From positions 41,029,496 through 41,093,495 of the forward strand of contig CM068313.1 in the NCBI GenBank assembly GCA_034766995.1: 64,000 nt of DNA. Reading direction: 5' to 3'. Shown here one piece after another: positions 30,598-43,943 of this stretch. This DNA is from Acanthacorydalis orientalis (Eukaryota; Arthropoda; Insecta; Megaloptera; Corydalidae). The notes beneath the pieces were generated by a model, which saw only the letters and a list, made by a program, of their open reading frames with translations, was not told where the DNA came from and searched no databases. Position numbers and translations under genes: made by a program. Numbering within the stretch: the first letter of the stretch is position 1; every line of letters starts with the position of its first letter.

Positions 30598-31065
30598 ATT
30601 CGAGCCTTGGCCTTCCCAATTTTCTGCCTCCAGACAATCCTCTGCCTGGAAGAACTTCTTCAGTTTCTTACTCCCAACAGTTTCACTGCATCCTTCTCTA
30701 CACTGTCTAGCCATCTGAGCTTTGGTTAACCCATAAGTCTTCTCCCGCCTGGTTGTCCATCCAAGGTCATTTTTGGTACTCTTGATTCCGGGATCCGCTC
30801 AGTATGACTTTCCCATTACAAGCGGAGCATTTTAATAAAAATAGATTGTTTTGGTTCCCTATAGACTTTATATACTTCGAAGTTGTAGCATATCATCCAT
30901 ATACCTCCATCATTTACTGGCTCAAATAATTTTTTTCAACATTCTTCTTTCGATGATGTTCAACATTTCTGCGGTCTTAGCTGACATGATCCATGCTTCA
31001 CCTTCATAAGAAATGGCAGTACGTATGAGGGTTTTATACAGTCGGATTTTGGTCTTCCTACGCAC
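30598..31065 (-). pseudogene. non-LTR retrotransposon reverse-transcriptase C-terminal remnant
   Basis: On the minus strand it reads RRKTKIRLYKTLIRTAISYE followed by GEAWIMSAKTAEMLNIIERR and MLKKII. This is the motif after the RT domain of RTE/Jockey/CR1-type elements (KxRLYKxLIRPVLTYGxExW...FERKxLR). After several stops it continues PKLRWLDSVEKDAVKLLGVR and then KIGKAKAR, the typical extreme C-terminus (GRPxxRWxDxVexD...W...eeAka). It ends at a short (TA)n, as many such elements end in simple repeats. It is 5'-truncated and broken. Confidence 0.75.
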
Positions 31066-33333
31066 ATTTTTCAATTTAAGTATGGGTAAAAAGCGCGAAA
31101 TATGTTTTATTTGCTGCTGCTATTTGTTTTTGAACTTACATTTCATAACCTTTTTTCTTCAGACACAGACACTCTTTTGTATCTATCAATTAAACTAATA
31201 AGTCGTGTATGAAATTAAAAATTGTAAATACATTAAAAATTCATTTTTCTTCAAGTATTTGATTTCAGATAAAAAGAACGATTTAAAAATACATCTCAAG
31301 ACATGTTTTGTAATTAAAATAGTTGAAATACTTGATGGACTTTGAAGTAAACTTTTAATTTATATCTTAAAATATTATTTCATATTTCATAAACTTTATA
31401 GCAGAATCTTAAAATATGTTACAATAGTATAAACTTTAAACATTAGTAATACATAACTAATATTTAACACTTTTTTTATATGACGTTATTATATTTTTCA
31501 GAATTTTAATCTTCACTTGAAAATGTATAAATAAATTAGCAAATTATATAGGGAAATTCAAATCGTTTTAAAAGTAACGACTTAAGATTTACTTTCATTA
31601 TATATGAGTACTTATATCTGATTGAATACATGAATAAAATTCAAGAGAAAGAAAGAGAAAAAAGAGAAGATAAGAAAGAGATGATTACATAAATAATGAA
31701 TGTGTATTAGTTTATATTTTAACTTTGTCATTTCAAAATCAAGTGACTTAGAAAGACAACAATAGGGTGTCTAACCTTTGCATGTGTTTTGAGAATGGTT
31801 TCACGTCATATTTCGTTGGTGAGAAAATAATAGAACATTAAACCTGTTAACTGCAAGAATTAAAAAAAAAATTATTTATAATTCAGATACGAATTCAAGG
31901 CTGTAAGAACTAACAATGGAAATAAAGTTAAATACGTGTTTGATTGTTTACGCTGTAAATCTTCAATAAAGTGACCTAGAAAACTGAAAATAAGACTTGC
32001 ATTTTTAGTAAAATCTTAGAAAACGTATCGCATGTCTTTTTTATTATTATACGGTTATTTTTATCCCATCCTAATCCATAAAAAAAACTATACAAATATA
32101 AGTTCAAATGATTTATAATGTTGCATTTTCAAATTATTTGAAATATGAATTTAGGACTGTGAAAAGAAATTTTCTTAATCTTAAGAGGAAAATGTAATAT
32201 TTATGTTTTTTTTTTTTAATTAGGGTATTTTTATATTGTTCTGGGTCCTGGATAAAGTTAGGTAACTTATGTTTCTTTAAAGTTTTTGTATTTGTTTCAA
32301 ATTTTTATAAATTATATGGAAAAAAAATAGTTTAAATAGGTCGAGTTCAGGTTTTAATTTTTTGCATTTATTATTAAATTAAACTAATTTATATATTTTT
32401 CTTAAAATTGCAATTTGATTTCATTTGTGATTGTTGAGTATTGTATTTCTATGAGGATGCCATCATCCACAAGTTATAGAATACTCTGTTCAACTTACCG
32501 CTCCAGGATGAAGCCCTTGCTATTGAAATTCTCATAATTAACATTCAAAAGTAATAAATAATCAATTAATTGTACATTTTTGATAAGAAAAAATTGTGGT
32601 TCGTGGGATGATTGAAAAATTAATTTGCAAAAATCACAAATGAATCCACAGTTCCAGAACTATGTTACTTGAAACTGTATTTAATGAATAATTTATTTAA
32701 TAATCCTAGTTTAAAGATAATTATATATTAGTTTAATTACAGTGTATAATTATTTCATTTACGATATTAAATTATTATAGAAAGAATTGTAAATGAATAA
32801 ATTGATATATAATTAATACATGCACTTAAAAAAATGACTAAACTTAAATGTGTAAATATAAACTATAATGTGATGATATTTTTTACTCTTTATTTTATAT
32901 AAAAATGCAATATTAAATGTTAAACCATATAAAATAAAATTGTGTAAAAATGTATTTTTCCGTCGAGTTTTATAAAATGAACAAAGTGAAACTAAAATAT
33001 ATAAATCTGTGACTCATATGACACAATGGTATCACACATACATAGATAAGTAGATATATAAACGGAGAATGGTCTACCACGTTAGCAATAGTCCGTGGTT
33101 CATATTTGGCAGCGGCGTCTGCGACAAAGTGCTGTTTCAGCAACGGTCTTCTCCGGTCAACACATCGTTCTTGTGTTTTCACAGGCATCCCTTGTACCGC
33201 TCAATGACTCAAAATAGTTCAGTATTATTTTACGGACGACAGATGACCATGGACTACTTTAACAAATTGAAAAAGAAACATATTAAAAGATTTATTTAAA
33301 AATCAATATCGATAAAAACGAAGTTATTTATTG

Positions 33334-33402
<69 letters not shown>

Positions 33403-33548
33403 ATATCTGTGTGTGTGTATGTGTAAGGTATTTTTTTGTATAATACAGTGTTAATGATGTTATTTATTACTATTTTTTCTTTAGATTTTATATTCATTTT
33501 GAGTGAAGTACATATTAAATTATCTATCTGTCTATCTATATCTATCTG

Positions 33549-33612
<64 letters not shown>

Positions 33613-33772
33613 CAGATATATATATATGTATATATATACAGATATATATATATATATGTATATATATACAGATATATATGTATATATATACATATATATA
33701 TATATACATATATATATATGTATATATATATATATGTATATATATACATATATATATATACATATATATATG

Positions 33773-33818
<46 letters not shown>

Positions 33819-33955
33819 ATTTAAAAATAAGAATTTTTATAAGATCAACTTTTATGCCTGTTGATCCTATCGTTCTTTTTTGGTCTTTTTTGGCTAATGC
33901 AACTCTAACGAGGGAATTTAAAAAACAGTTTCTTTATTGTATTTAAACTGAATGA

Positions 33956-33996
<41 letters not shown>

Positions 33997-34948
33997 AAAC
34001 GTGTCTGTATAAACATGTATAAATAAGTATTGGATTTAATACAAAAGTAAAATAATATAAATGATAAACAATTTCATATTTTGCAATATATGTATATATT
34101 GTTCTTTTCCATACCTGTGTTGAAATTGTGTCCGTTAACTTGTTTTCATCCCGGAAGTCTACTTTAAAATAATTGTTTGCGGTTGTAGCGTCAACTTTAG
34201 ACAAGTAAGCATAACAAGTAAGCATAAAGGGTGGCAGGTGTTCACAGCTTTTAAACTTTTTAATAAATTTTCACGCAATTAATTTTTTTGCAAATAACAA
34301 CACTCTGTTAAAAGTTTTTAATTAAAGATAATTGTAATATATTGATGATATAATTAATGTAAACACTTAATAAATCACTCATTTAATTAAATTGTATATA
34401 TATATATATATATATATGCATACATACATACATACATAGATATATACAAATATATATATATAAACACAATTTGATTAAAATTTGATAATGAAAAAACTTA
34501 ACAACAAAGGCAGAGTAATATACATCTAGTATAGAATAGAAAGAAATGAAGTTCTAAAAGTCACATGTATTACACGAAACATTTTCAGAGAAAGAAAGGA
34601 TCTTTAAATACTTGTGTTTTATTTAATACAGAAATGTAAATTTATGTATCTATTGTCACATAGTATTATTTATGGTCGTAAATATGTACTTTTAATGTAT
34701 TATTTCAATTTAATATTAATTTCGGATTGCAAATTTCATTAATAATCTATGAGTAAATAAATAATATGTTTCCATCAGCAGGATTGTAAAAAATGCTAAC
34801 TGTTTCATAAAACTATAATTTTACATCTAATGTAATTAAAACATTTTTGTATTTAAAATTTATACTGTAAGTAGTAATGTGTTTTCTTACTATTATTTAT
34901 TTTGATTTAGGTAAACCTTTTTTTATTTTTCCATAATACATAATGTAT

Positions 34949-34999
<51 letters not shown>

Positions 35000-36267
35000 C
35001 CACATATGTTTGTTGTTACTTTTTGAGAGAGAAGAAAATAAGTTATTCTGAAACTGTCATAATATGTTTAATTAAATTTGTTATTAATTAATATTCAGTT
35101 CTCGTTTCTTGTACTGCGTTCTTGTTTTCTCAAAATAAGAACAAGGTAATTTTCAACGTAAATTTGACTGTAGGCTTTTGCGTTCAGATTGTAAATCATG
35201 TACTAAAAATATCTACAGTATCAAGCAACTGAAGAAATAAAAAGAATAAAACTAGTTTTATAAATTATATATTTATGCATTTTTCAAATATTTTATTAAG
35301 TTTTATAAATATATTATTGTATAATTTAATATAGTAGGGAATACATATTTTTTCATTGTGACAAAAATAAATGTATAAAATCTTTAGGAATATATCATCT
35401 CGATATAATTCAAGTATTTATTTATTTTAATAGATATTTTTTTCATTGAGTTTATAGACAATACAATAACACATTTTTTAGTATGTGATTTAAATAATGT
35501 TCAATATTGTAATTATATTTTTCATCATATTCTCTTTAAAATTATACGATATTTTCATAATAAATAAACATTTGTACATTTATTCGAAAAATAATTTAAA
35601 AAAGTACTGTCAACTTGACAATGAGTACTGATATTAAAATATAGATTTTCTATAAGAAAAGAAGAAGTTTATTAAATAATTTAATATAAATAATCTTATT
35701 TTTAAATTCGAGAATATTCAATAATTTTTCTAAATCAAAGCTATCATTGTTATATATCCGCATTTTTGTACAGAACTTATAAAGTTTTCATGAAATATTA
35801 CATTAAAAGCTTAAAATATATGACCCAGAATTGAAAGTATCAAAATAATTATTATTGAAGAAATAAAATATTACTGAATTATGCATGTAGAACAATTTCT
35901 TTTAATAAATTAGTTTATCGTTATAAATATTCGCTTTATGATGCAAATAAGCTTAAAGAAGTTTTCATAAGAATAGTTAATACCAAAATAAATATTCATA
36001 TTCATTATGGTACTATTTATTCATATTGAATGACACTACAGGATTAAAATTTTTCAAAAAAATATATTTTTACAGACCTACAGCATACAAATTTTTATTT
36101 ACAAATAAATGAAATTGTATATGTAATAAATATTAATAGTTACAATTTCATAAATGATGAAATTTTGTAGGAAATGATCATTGTTGATAAATTTTTAATA
36201 TAACTTTTGAAATATAATTGAAAAAAAATTCTTGAATAATATATATTTGAGGTGATTTAGAATAATA
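31066..36267. other. gene-free AT-rich block
   Basis: No gene seen. (TA)n occurs at 33337-33400, 33552-33812, 33957-33994, 34395-34418 and 34953-34998. A less AT-rich island at 33060-33260 has no recognisable coding content. Confidence 0.6.
33546..33812. repeat. long (TA)n array with CAGA and TGTA/TACA interruptions
   Basis: About 265 bp preceded by TCTA/TCTG units (33521-33551). It is open in several frames, which produces spurious Tyr-Ile open frames on both strands. Confidence 0.95.
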
Positions 36268-36819
36268 TTAGGTCGGTCCTAAATTAATTACGGTTTTAAT
36301 CATATTTTAAGTTTGGTGCTGATTTTTTTAGTTAACATTATCTTTTGTTACGTTCAAGTGATACACCATTGTAAACAATGAAATTAACACAACTGATTTC
36401 AGCTTACGTCTATTGTTTTAATTCTTTAGTATTGTTGGATGTACCTCTTAAATTAGTCAGAGGAAAAAAGCAAATTCGTGCTATAGTTCTATGAGTTTAA
36501 ATTGGGACGTAAAGTAACAGAAATTGCTTGAAATATTAAATTTATTTTTGGCGAACAATTATTTAGTGAACATACTGGCTCAATACAGCTCAATACTGGT
36601 TTCAAATATTTCATAACGGAAATGAAAACCTTGATCATGAGGATGGTCCTGGATGTCCTTCAGTTATACACAATAATGATTTAAGAACCATTATTGAAGC
36701 GGACCCACGTAAAATAAGTGGAGAGGTAGCATAAGAACTCAAAGTTGATCATTCAACAGTTATTCGATATATGAGTTTAATTGGAAAAATAAAAAAGCTG
36801 GATAAATTGGCGCAGTATA

Positions 36820-37653
36820 CGAGGTCAGACAATTAAGTAATGCGACAAAATTCAAAAATCGAGTATATTTAAAAATTAAGGTACATCGCTGCGATCCCCT
36901 TCAAAGTAGTCTCCTCCCGCATCTATACACTTATTCCAGCGAGTTTTCCAGTTTTCGTAACAATTCTGGAACACTTCTTGTGGGACCTCTCCGAGTACCC
37001 TCGTCACAGATTCTTGGATATCTTCAACGGAGTCAAAATGTCAACTTTTGACGAATTTTTTCATATGGGAGAATAGGAAAAAGTCGCAGGGTGACATGTC
37101 CGGTGAATAGAGCGGTTGTGGTAACGTTGCGATGCCTTTAGACGCCAAAAACTGAGAGACACTGAACGCACTGTGACAGGGAGCATTGTCGTGATGCAGA
37201 ACCCAAGTCTTCGCGATCTCTGGACGCACTCTGAGCACCCTTTTTCGTAATTTTTCGAGCACATTGCGGTAGAATACTTGATTTACGGTTTGTCCAGGTG
37301 GTACGAACTCTTTGTGAACCACCCCTTTGCTGTCGAAGAAGCAAATCAACATGGTTTTCACTTTGGACTTGCTCATTCTCGCCTTCTTTGGCCTTGGTGC
37401 TCCAGGAGACAGCCACTGTTGGCTTTGTCGTTTAGTTTCGGGGTCGGTGGGCTTTCTGCTTTTTCGTGACATGCACTACTCGCACGTTGTTACAAAACAC
37501 TAAACAGCTGGCGAAGAAATGATCGTACGAGGGTGGTCAAGGTCTCAATCGAGAGAGTATGGATCTGCTATTACGGTGGCGGAGTTACAGGTTCGCAGTG
37601 TTACCACAGGCCGAGAAAAAAAATCGGTCGCATTACTTAATTGTCTGATCTCG
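36820..37653 (-). mobile_element. nested, internally deleted mariner with near-perfect terminal repeats
   Basis: The ends CGAGGTCAGACAATTAAGTA and CGAGATCAGACAATTAAGTA (opposite strand) continue to GCGAC and differ at a single position over the whole repeat. TA duplications flank it (36818-36819 and 37654-37655). It is 834 bp. The two ends are far better preserved than those of the mariner it interrupts, so it arrived later. Its transposase lacks the N-terminal DNA-binding part, so movement must have been in trans. Confidence 0.93.
36876..37472 (-). pseudogene. N-terminally deleted mariner transposase of the nested element
   Basis: The frame starts MSRKSRKP-TDPETKRQSQQW and stays open for 143 codons. 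It then meets one TGA and continues without further stops to TAA at 36876 (199 codons in all). Visible motifs are KKARMSKSKVKTMLICFFDS, EFVPPGQTVNQVFYRNVLEK, VLHHDNAPCHSA (second catalytic Asp), LYSPDMSPCDFFLF (third) and EDIQESVTRVLGEVP. The helix-turn-helix half and the first catalytic Asp (TGDETW) are deleted. The single TGA lies between FVKS and HFDSVEDIQ. This is the mariner type often labelled SETMAR-like in insect annotations. Confidence 0.9.
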
Positions 37654-38404
37654 TAAACTAAACGAACATCAAGCAATCGGCGATACGAAGTCTGCTCTAC
37701 GCTTCTTTTGCATAACAAAAATGATCCCGTTCTTGATCGCATTGTCACATGTGATGAAAAGTAGATTCTCTACAACAATCGGAAACGTTTATCATAGTGG
37801 TTTGATTGAGGAGAAGCACCAAAACAGTTTCCTAGGCCGAAGCTTCATGAAAACAAGATCATGGTCACTGTTTGGTGGTCGGCAAGTGGCATCATTCACT
37901 ACAACTTCTTAAATCCTGGTGAAACAATAACAGCAGAAAAATATAGTCAGACAATTGAAAAAATGCATGAGAAGTTGCATCGTATACGGCCAGCATTATT
38001 CAATCGAAGAGGACCAATTCTTCTTCATGACAACGCCCGACCACACGTCTCACAAATGGCTTCACACGAAAATTAAATGAACTGTTGTATGGGACCTTAC
38101 CTCACCCACCTTATTCTCAGAACCTGTCTCCGACAGATTATTATTTCTTTAAATATTTGTGTAATTTCCTACGAGAGAAGGATTTCAAAGATTAAGCATC
38201 AGCTCAAAGCGTTTTCGATGAATTCGTTAATTACAGGACTATAGAATTCTAACTTCTAGGAATAAATGAATTTGTTTTTCGTTGGGAGAAATATGCGCAG
38301 GTAAATGGTTTTTTATTTTGATTAATAAATATAACTTTTAACTGATATATGCGCCTTAATACTCGATACGTAAAAACAACAATTATTTTTACACCAACCT
38401 AATA

Positions 38405-41373
38405 AGTTATATTGTAATGTAATTTAAAAAGTGTCATTGTATAATTAAAAAGTGAATTAAACTGTATAATCAAAGTGTTAATTTATCATTGTATAATGAA
38501 AGAGTTATTTAAGATTAGTATTAGTGCAAAACACCACAAATAAATGAAATTTTTTAAAAATAACAACGTTTAAATACTATAATATAAACATTACACACAT
38601 TTTTAAGATATTTTTATTTAATATAGTGCTTTTCTTTATTTCATATTATTAAAAAATTAGTATAAATTTCAAAAAATCTCTCAAATTTTATATTTGCATT
38701 TAAAAAAGAAAACATACTATTAAGAAAGGTTGTAGTTTCTGTTAAGAAATTAAAATTAAAAAGTTGAATTCAAATTTCCTGTATTATGATAAACAATTAT
38801 GAATCAATAAATTAACAAATATGTACACGCGCTTTAAAATGAAGCTCTATTTGATGTAGTGTGGCAATAACATTTTAAATGAAATTTTATATACAATTAT
38901 TAGTAATCACTGTACCACAATTCCACCGAAACACAATCAAAAACAGGTCATAGATTAGTATCAACAGGGAAAAATACGTTATCTCTCGCACATTAAACAA
39001 ACACGCATATAATTAAAATTCGACGATGAAATGCGGATATAAAATTTCGTGCGAGCACTTGATGAAAATCGTTTCGCCGCACGATTGTTTTATGTTAGTG
39101 ACAGTTAATTTCCTTTGACTGTCATTTACTTTATTTGGAATTAGCGTCCGTGCTCTTTACGTTTTACGTTTACGGATTTTCATATATAAACAAAACTTAA
39201 CAATTTGCATCTGTCATCCGGTTTCATCCACGACCAAGTTTTTTCATCGCACACACATATGCATAATAAGTCTCATTCGAGTGACATTGCTTTATATCCG
39301 CCAAATACGTGCAGCATGGCTTTTTATTACTTCTCCGCAAGTTACCACCTAATAGAGCGACTTTTGTTTCCTGCTATACGAAAGAAGAGAAAAAAAACTT
39401 TGTGCTTTATTCACGTTGCGCAATGTGACGACTCCCCCTGAGGGCAATAACACTGAAACAAATGGGCCGATATATACATCAACGACTCACACGTAACTTG
39501 GTTAACTTATGTTACTTGACAGAACTTCTCATGTAGCATTATTACTAGTGAATATTGCGTAAAACGTTCGAGGGTTGTTTGCAAATGAGAGCAATTCTAA
39601 AACAAAAATGCAACGAGTACTTAAATATTTGCAAAGTTTTTAGAGAAATTCAAAACAATGAACGTTCAATTCATCCGTAGTTTGTGTTTTGTAGTTTACT
39701 TTCATCTTTGTAACTGATTTACAAGCAGTTTTTTTTTTTGGTAAGAAAATGAATTCTGAAAGAGGAATAACACGAACCACATAATTATTTTTCTCATTCT
39801 TACATATTCTATAATGTTCTGAACCCTATGTATATCTCGGTTTTTAAAATTTCTTCGACTTTACTGTCGTACTATTTCTCATTTATTACTTTTTTATTTT
39901 AATTTCCCATTGGCCTTGTTTCTTTTTTACAGCTCTCATTTAATTATCATTTCAACTATTTTGAGATATAGCATATACGTGATCTTTGCACAGAGACACT
40001 TAACTTCTAAAATTCATTGTTAAAAACATGTTGTGTTCTAGTGTGATTTACATATTTAGCTCTTTAAACAAGACAAATAAATTTAATTACTTTACAAAGA
40101 GAATATTGAAAATTGTTCTATATTAGTAATGAAGAAGTCATCGTTAATTAATAAGTTTATAATGGCTATACGTACAAAGTTAGTGGAAGAGAATTATTAT
40201 CTTTATTAGCTAAGTTAATAGCATTTTTTATGTATGAACAAATTTAATTAGTGAATGCAGAAAGATCATTCAAATTTTGGACATTTACTTTATTAAAATA
40301 TTTAGTTAACAATATTTTAAAATATATAACGGGAGATAAAGTAAATAAAATTAATTCGTTACATTATGTGAGAGAAATAAAACATTTTAATTGTGTGTAC
40401 TTGAAGATTATTCGAGATAATATTCATATTTGCATTGAGTATTTTTTTATTTGTATTTTAATGTAAACGACATTAAAAAATGGATAAATGTGTAAAATGT
40501 TTCTTGATATAATATTTAAATGATTTGAATAGAGAGAAAAGTGGAGACGTGTTCTGAAACAATTGGCTTATCATATTAAGAATTAATTTATGTGTTACAC
40601 GTTAGCTGCTTTATTAGACTAATTATTTTGATTGATTTCAAACTAAAATTTAATATATATTTTTTCATGAAATAAATTACAAATGTAAAAGATAGCGATT
40701 TGTAAATGTTGAATTAAAAAATAAAATTAATTATTATTTTTCATTTTAAAAACTTTTATAATAAATTAAAACGATTGTTATTTTTATCTATTTAATCTGT
40801 CTAGCTGTATAACATACAAGTATGTGTATATAATTTTATATCTTTGTACATATGTACATTATGAAAAAAAAACTGAAGACCGTTTTTGAAGAGTTGTCAA
40901 ACGGTACAAACATAGGCACGGTTCCGTTCGCAACAAACTCAAAGCAGCAGATAAAAGTTTCCGTTTATAATGAGGTCTGTTCATCCAATTTATTCAAGAA
41001 AAAGACGACAATTTAGAGTAGGATTTTTATTGAAGAATATTGATTGAACTAATAAAATATTCTCGAGCTTTTTAACTACAGTCGCAGTTTCTTTAAAAAT
41101 CTACATCAAAAAGAACTTTTAAATAAACGTATAAAACGAGGATCGAACACTGTTTTTAATGCGAAAGCATTCTTTAACATTTTTCCACTAGGCCAATTTG
41201 TGAGCATTACGTCGGAAATATTGAACTTGAGTGCGTTATAACGAGTTTTTTTAAATATTTTATATGTATTTTAAATATTTTCTTAGAATATAATTGAAGT
41301 ACCATACATTTAAATGACAAAATAAATATTTAACAATGTAAATACTTTTAGAATAAATATTGTAATACGATTT

Positions 41374-41418
<45 letters not shown>

Positions 41419-42182
41419 TTATATATATATATATATATTGTTTTAAATTTAATAATTTGTAAATTATAATCAAATATTAATGACTTTTATATACAAAAAA
41501 AGAAATCTTTTGAAAATAAGGAAAATATTTAAAAAAATATTTAAATGACCATCATCACCATCTATGTATTGTATTAAATAAGTATTTATTTATTAAATAA
41601 CAGTACAATAAGATTAATATTGATATAAATAATAACGTTAATATTTTCTTTAGTATATAACTAATAATAGTACCATACTTTGATAATTTTCTGTGTGTAA
41701 TAAATTCAAAAATCTAGGCTTACAAAGAAATTATATTTATTTTTACTGACAAATTATACTGTTTTTGTAACGAATCTTATAATAATTTATTCATAATAAA
41801 TCCTAATATATAATTAAGATCGAATTTTTCAATTAATAATTATCATTTTCTTAATATATATTATTAAAAAAATTTGTTAGAAGATAGAAATGGCAAATAA
41901 AAAAGAAAAGAAGATTAATATGCAGAATAAAACGAATTTCTACTACCCATATTGACAGATTATCTATTGTGAGATTACCTATTGTGTTATTAAATTTCAT
42001 AAGTCAACTTAATCATTTAAAATTTACAAGGAACAAACGTGTACAAATATTAAGAGATTTTTTTTATGAGGTCCTTTAAAATATCCTTCTTTTTAACGAA
42101 CGAATCATCTAATTGAATACAAAATTATATAAAATTAGTTATAAATTCAAATCAACAACTCATTTCGCCTATTTTGTCCGTT

Positions 42183-42239
<57 letters not shown>

Positions 42240-42609
42240 CCTGCTAAAAAACAACAGTCTGGTTGGAATTGTTTTGAAAAAAATAAAATCTTTAAATAAC
42301 TTCTCCTTGAAAATGGATAGATATTTGGGGTTCATCATCAACAGCTAAAATCTTTAGCGCCTGAATTCTTTTTGAAGGAAGATCTAAAGAAGAAAATATT
42401 TTCAGAATGAAAGATTGAAGTTTGTTCCTGGATCTCAGGTTAATAATGAACATTGAATACTGCACTGTACTTTTTTTATAATTTTGTATTTGTAATTAAA
42501 CATACGAAGAATGGGTAACTAATCTTTGATTTAATTTCTTTGTTTCTCTCTGTATACTTACCTAGATGATTGAAAAATGAAAAAGATAGACTGTTAAAAC
42601 ATTAGAAGA

Positions 42610-42667
<58 letters not shown>

Positions 42668-43451
42668 ATTTGAATAGAAAAATGTGTTAAAAAACTTAAA
42701 TATAATTAAAGATGGTGCATTTACGCATTACGATTCAATAGGCACAAATTTATCATAAATTTATGTTTCAAACCACACTTCCCGTTCTTAATTCACTTAA
42801 GTTGAAATTGATATTTATCTACATGGTCTGTTTCGTATAGTCAAGGTTTGTCAGTTCATGTCCGGAAGAGTGTGATGATCAATTTCAATAAAATCGACAC
42901 GAGTTTTATGTAAGGAGAGTCACTTAATGGATGATTTTAGGTGTGGTCAGAAAGTGTTTTCGATAGTATATATTGATTTTATTTATAGATTGATTATAGT
43001 CATGATAGTTTTTGTCTGTATGTGTGTAAATGTCTACATTGCGATGTATTAATAATCATATAAAAATATAAAGGTTTTTTTATACGATAACAAATATGAT
43101 TTGCTATTCGTTCCTCAAAATATACATAAATGTTAGAAATATATTGATATATTTGAAAAAGAATTAATCAAAAGTAAACTTATGAACGATGAGTATGTGA
43201 TTTAAACAACAGTAAGTAGATAAATATTAAATAATATAAAAATTGTTGAAATATGATTGAAGACATCAAAAAATTCAACTACGTGTATAATAATTTCATA
43301 TGAATCGAATTTTTAAAGTACTTGTGCGCATATAAATGTTTTTATAATCGTTGCATAAAAATTTTAAAAATCGAGTCAGATTTTTAAAGCTTTAACAATC
43401 TCAATAGATTTTTTATTTATATGGGAAATTTGTTTCAATTTTATTAAAATA

Positions 43452-43511
<60 letters not shown>

Positions 43512-43884
43512 AACGTAAAATAAATGCATAATATTCATAGGTCTTAGTGTTTTCTAATTTAATTTGTCTACAAACTCTTTTATAGCATGTAAAATATTAC
43601 AGAATCCCAATAATATTTTCCAAATATATGAAATACAAAAATTCTGAAGTAACAACGAGTAAAATAATACTTAATAAAATTATAATTGAAAATGACTATT
43701 AATATTGAATTAAAACACCTTTAATGCAAAATTTATATCATGCAGAGGGTGTGATTTTTATTTTAATTTTGGTAGATGGAATGTATATTGTGTTTTAGAA
43801 AATGTGTGTATAATTAAATAAATAGGTTAAAGAATGTCCATGAAATAAGAATTTGTAACAAGTAGTTTTCTGCGCGTTATAATT

Positions 43885-43943
<59 letters not shown>

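Larger units (their letters stand above)
36480..38340 (+). pseudogene. transposase pseudogene of the outer mariner (split)
   Basis: The longest open piece is 37861-38076 (MVTVWWSASGIIHYNFL onward to GPILLHDNARPHVSQM). In-frame stops occur after TCDEK, after SHEN and elsewhere, and the frame is divided by the nested element at 36820-37653. It is closest in sequence character to the mariner domain of SETMAR/Hsmar1. Distal motifs include FLREKDFKD and a GINEFVFRWEKYAQVNG C-terminus, so the copy is full length although dead. Confidence 0.88.
36268..38402 (+). mobile_element. dead Hsmar1/cecropia-type mariner, interrupted by a nested mariner
   Basis: The terminal inverted repeats are TTAGGTCGGTCCTAAATTAA at the left and, on the opposite strand, TTAGGTTGGTGTAAAAATAA at the right. 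Both are flanked by TA (36266-36267 and 38403-38404). Removing the nested insert and its extra TA leaves 1299 bp, the normal full length of a mariner. The transposase reads EADPRKISGEVA, ELKVDHSTVIRYMS, KKLDKL, then after the insert NDPVLDRIVTCDEK, MVTVWWSASGIIHYNFLNPG, ETITAEKYSQTIEKMHEKLH, GPILLHDNARPH and NLSPTDYYFFKYL. All three catalytic Asp positions can be seen, but many stops and frameshifts inactivate it. Confidence 0.93.

Noticed and set aside
37061..37469. Additional overlapping frames in the nested mariner
   Set aside because: Other-frame shadows of the 143-codon transposase frame that carries the HHDN and CDFFLF motifs.
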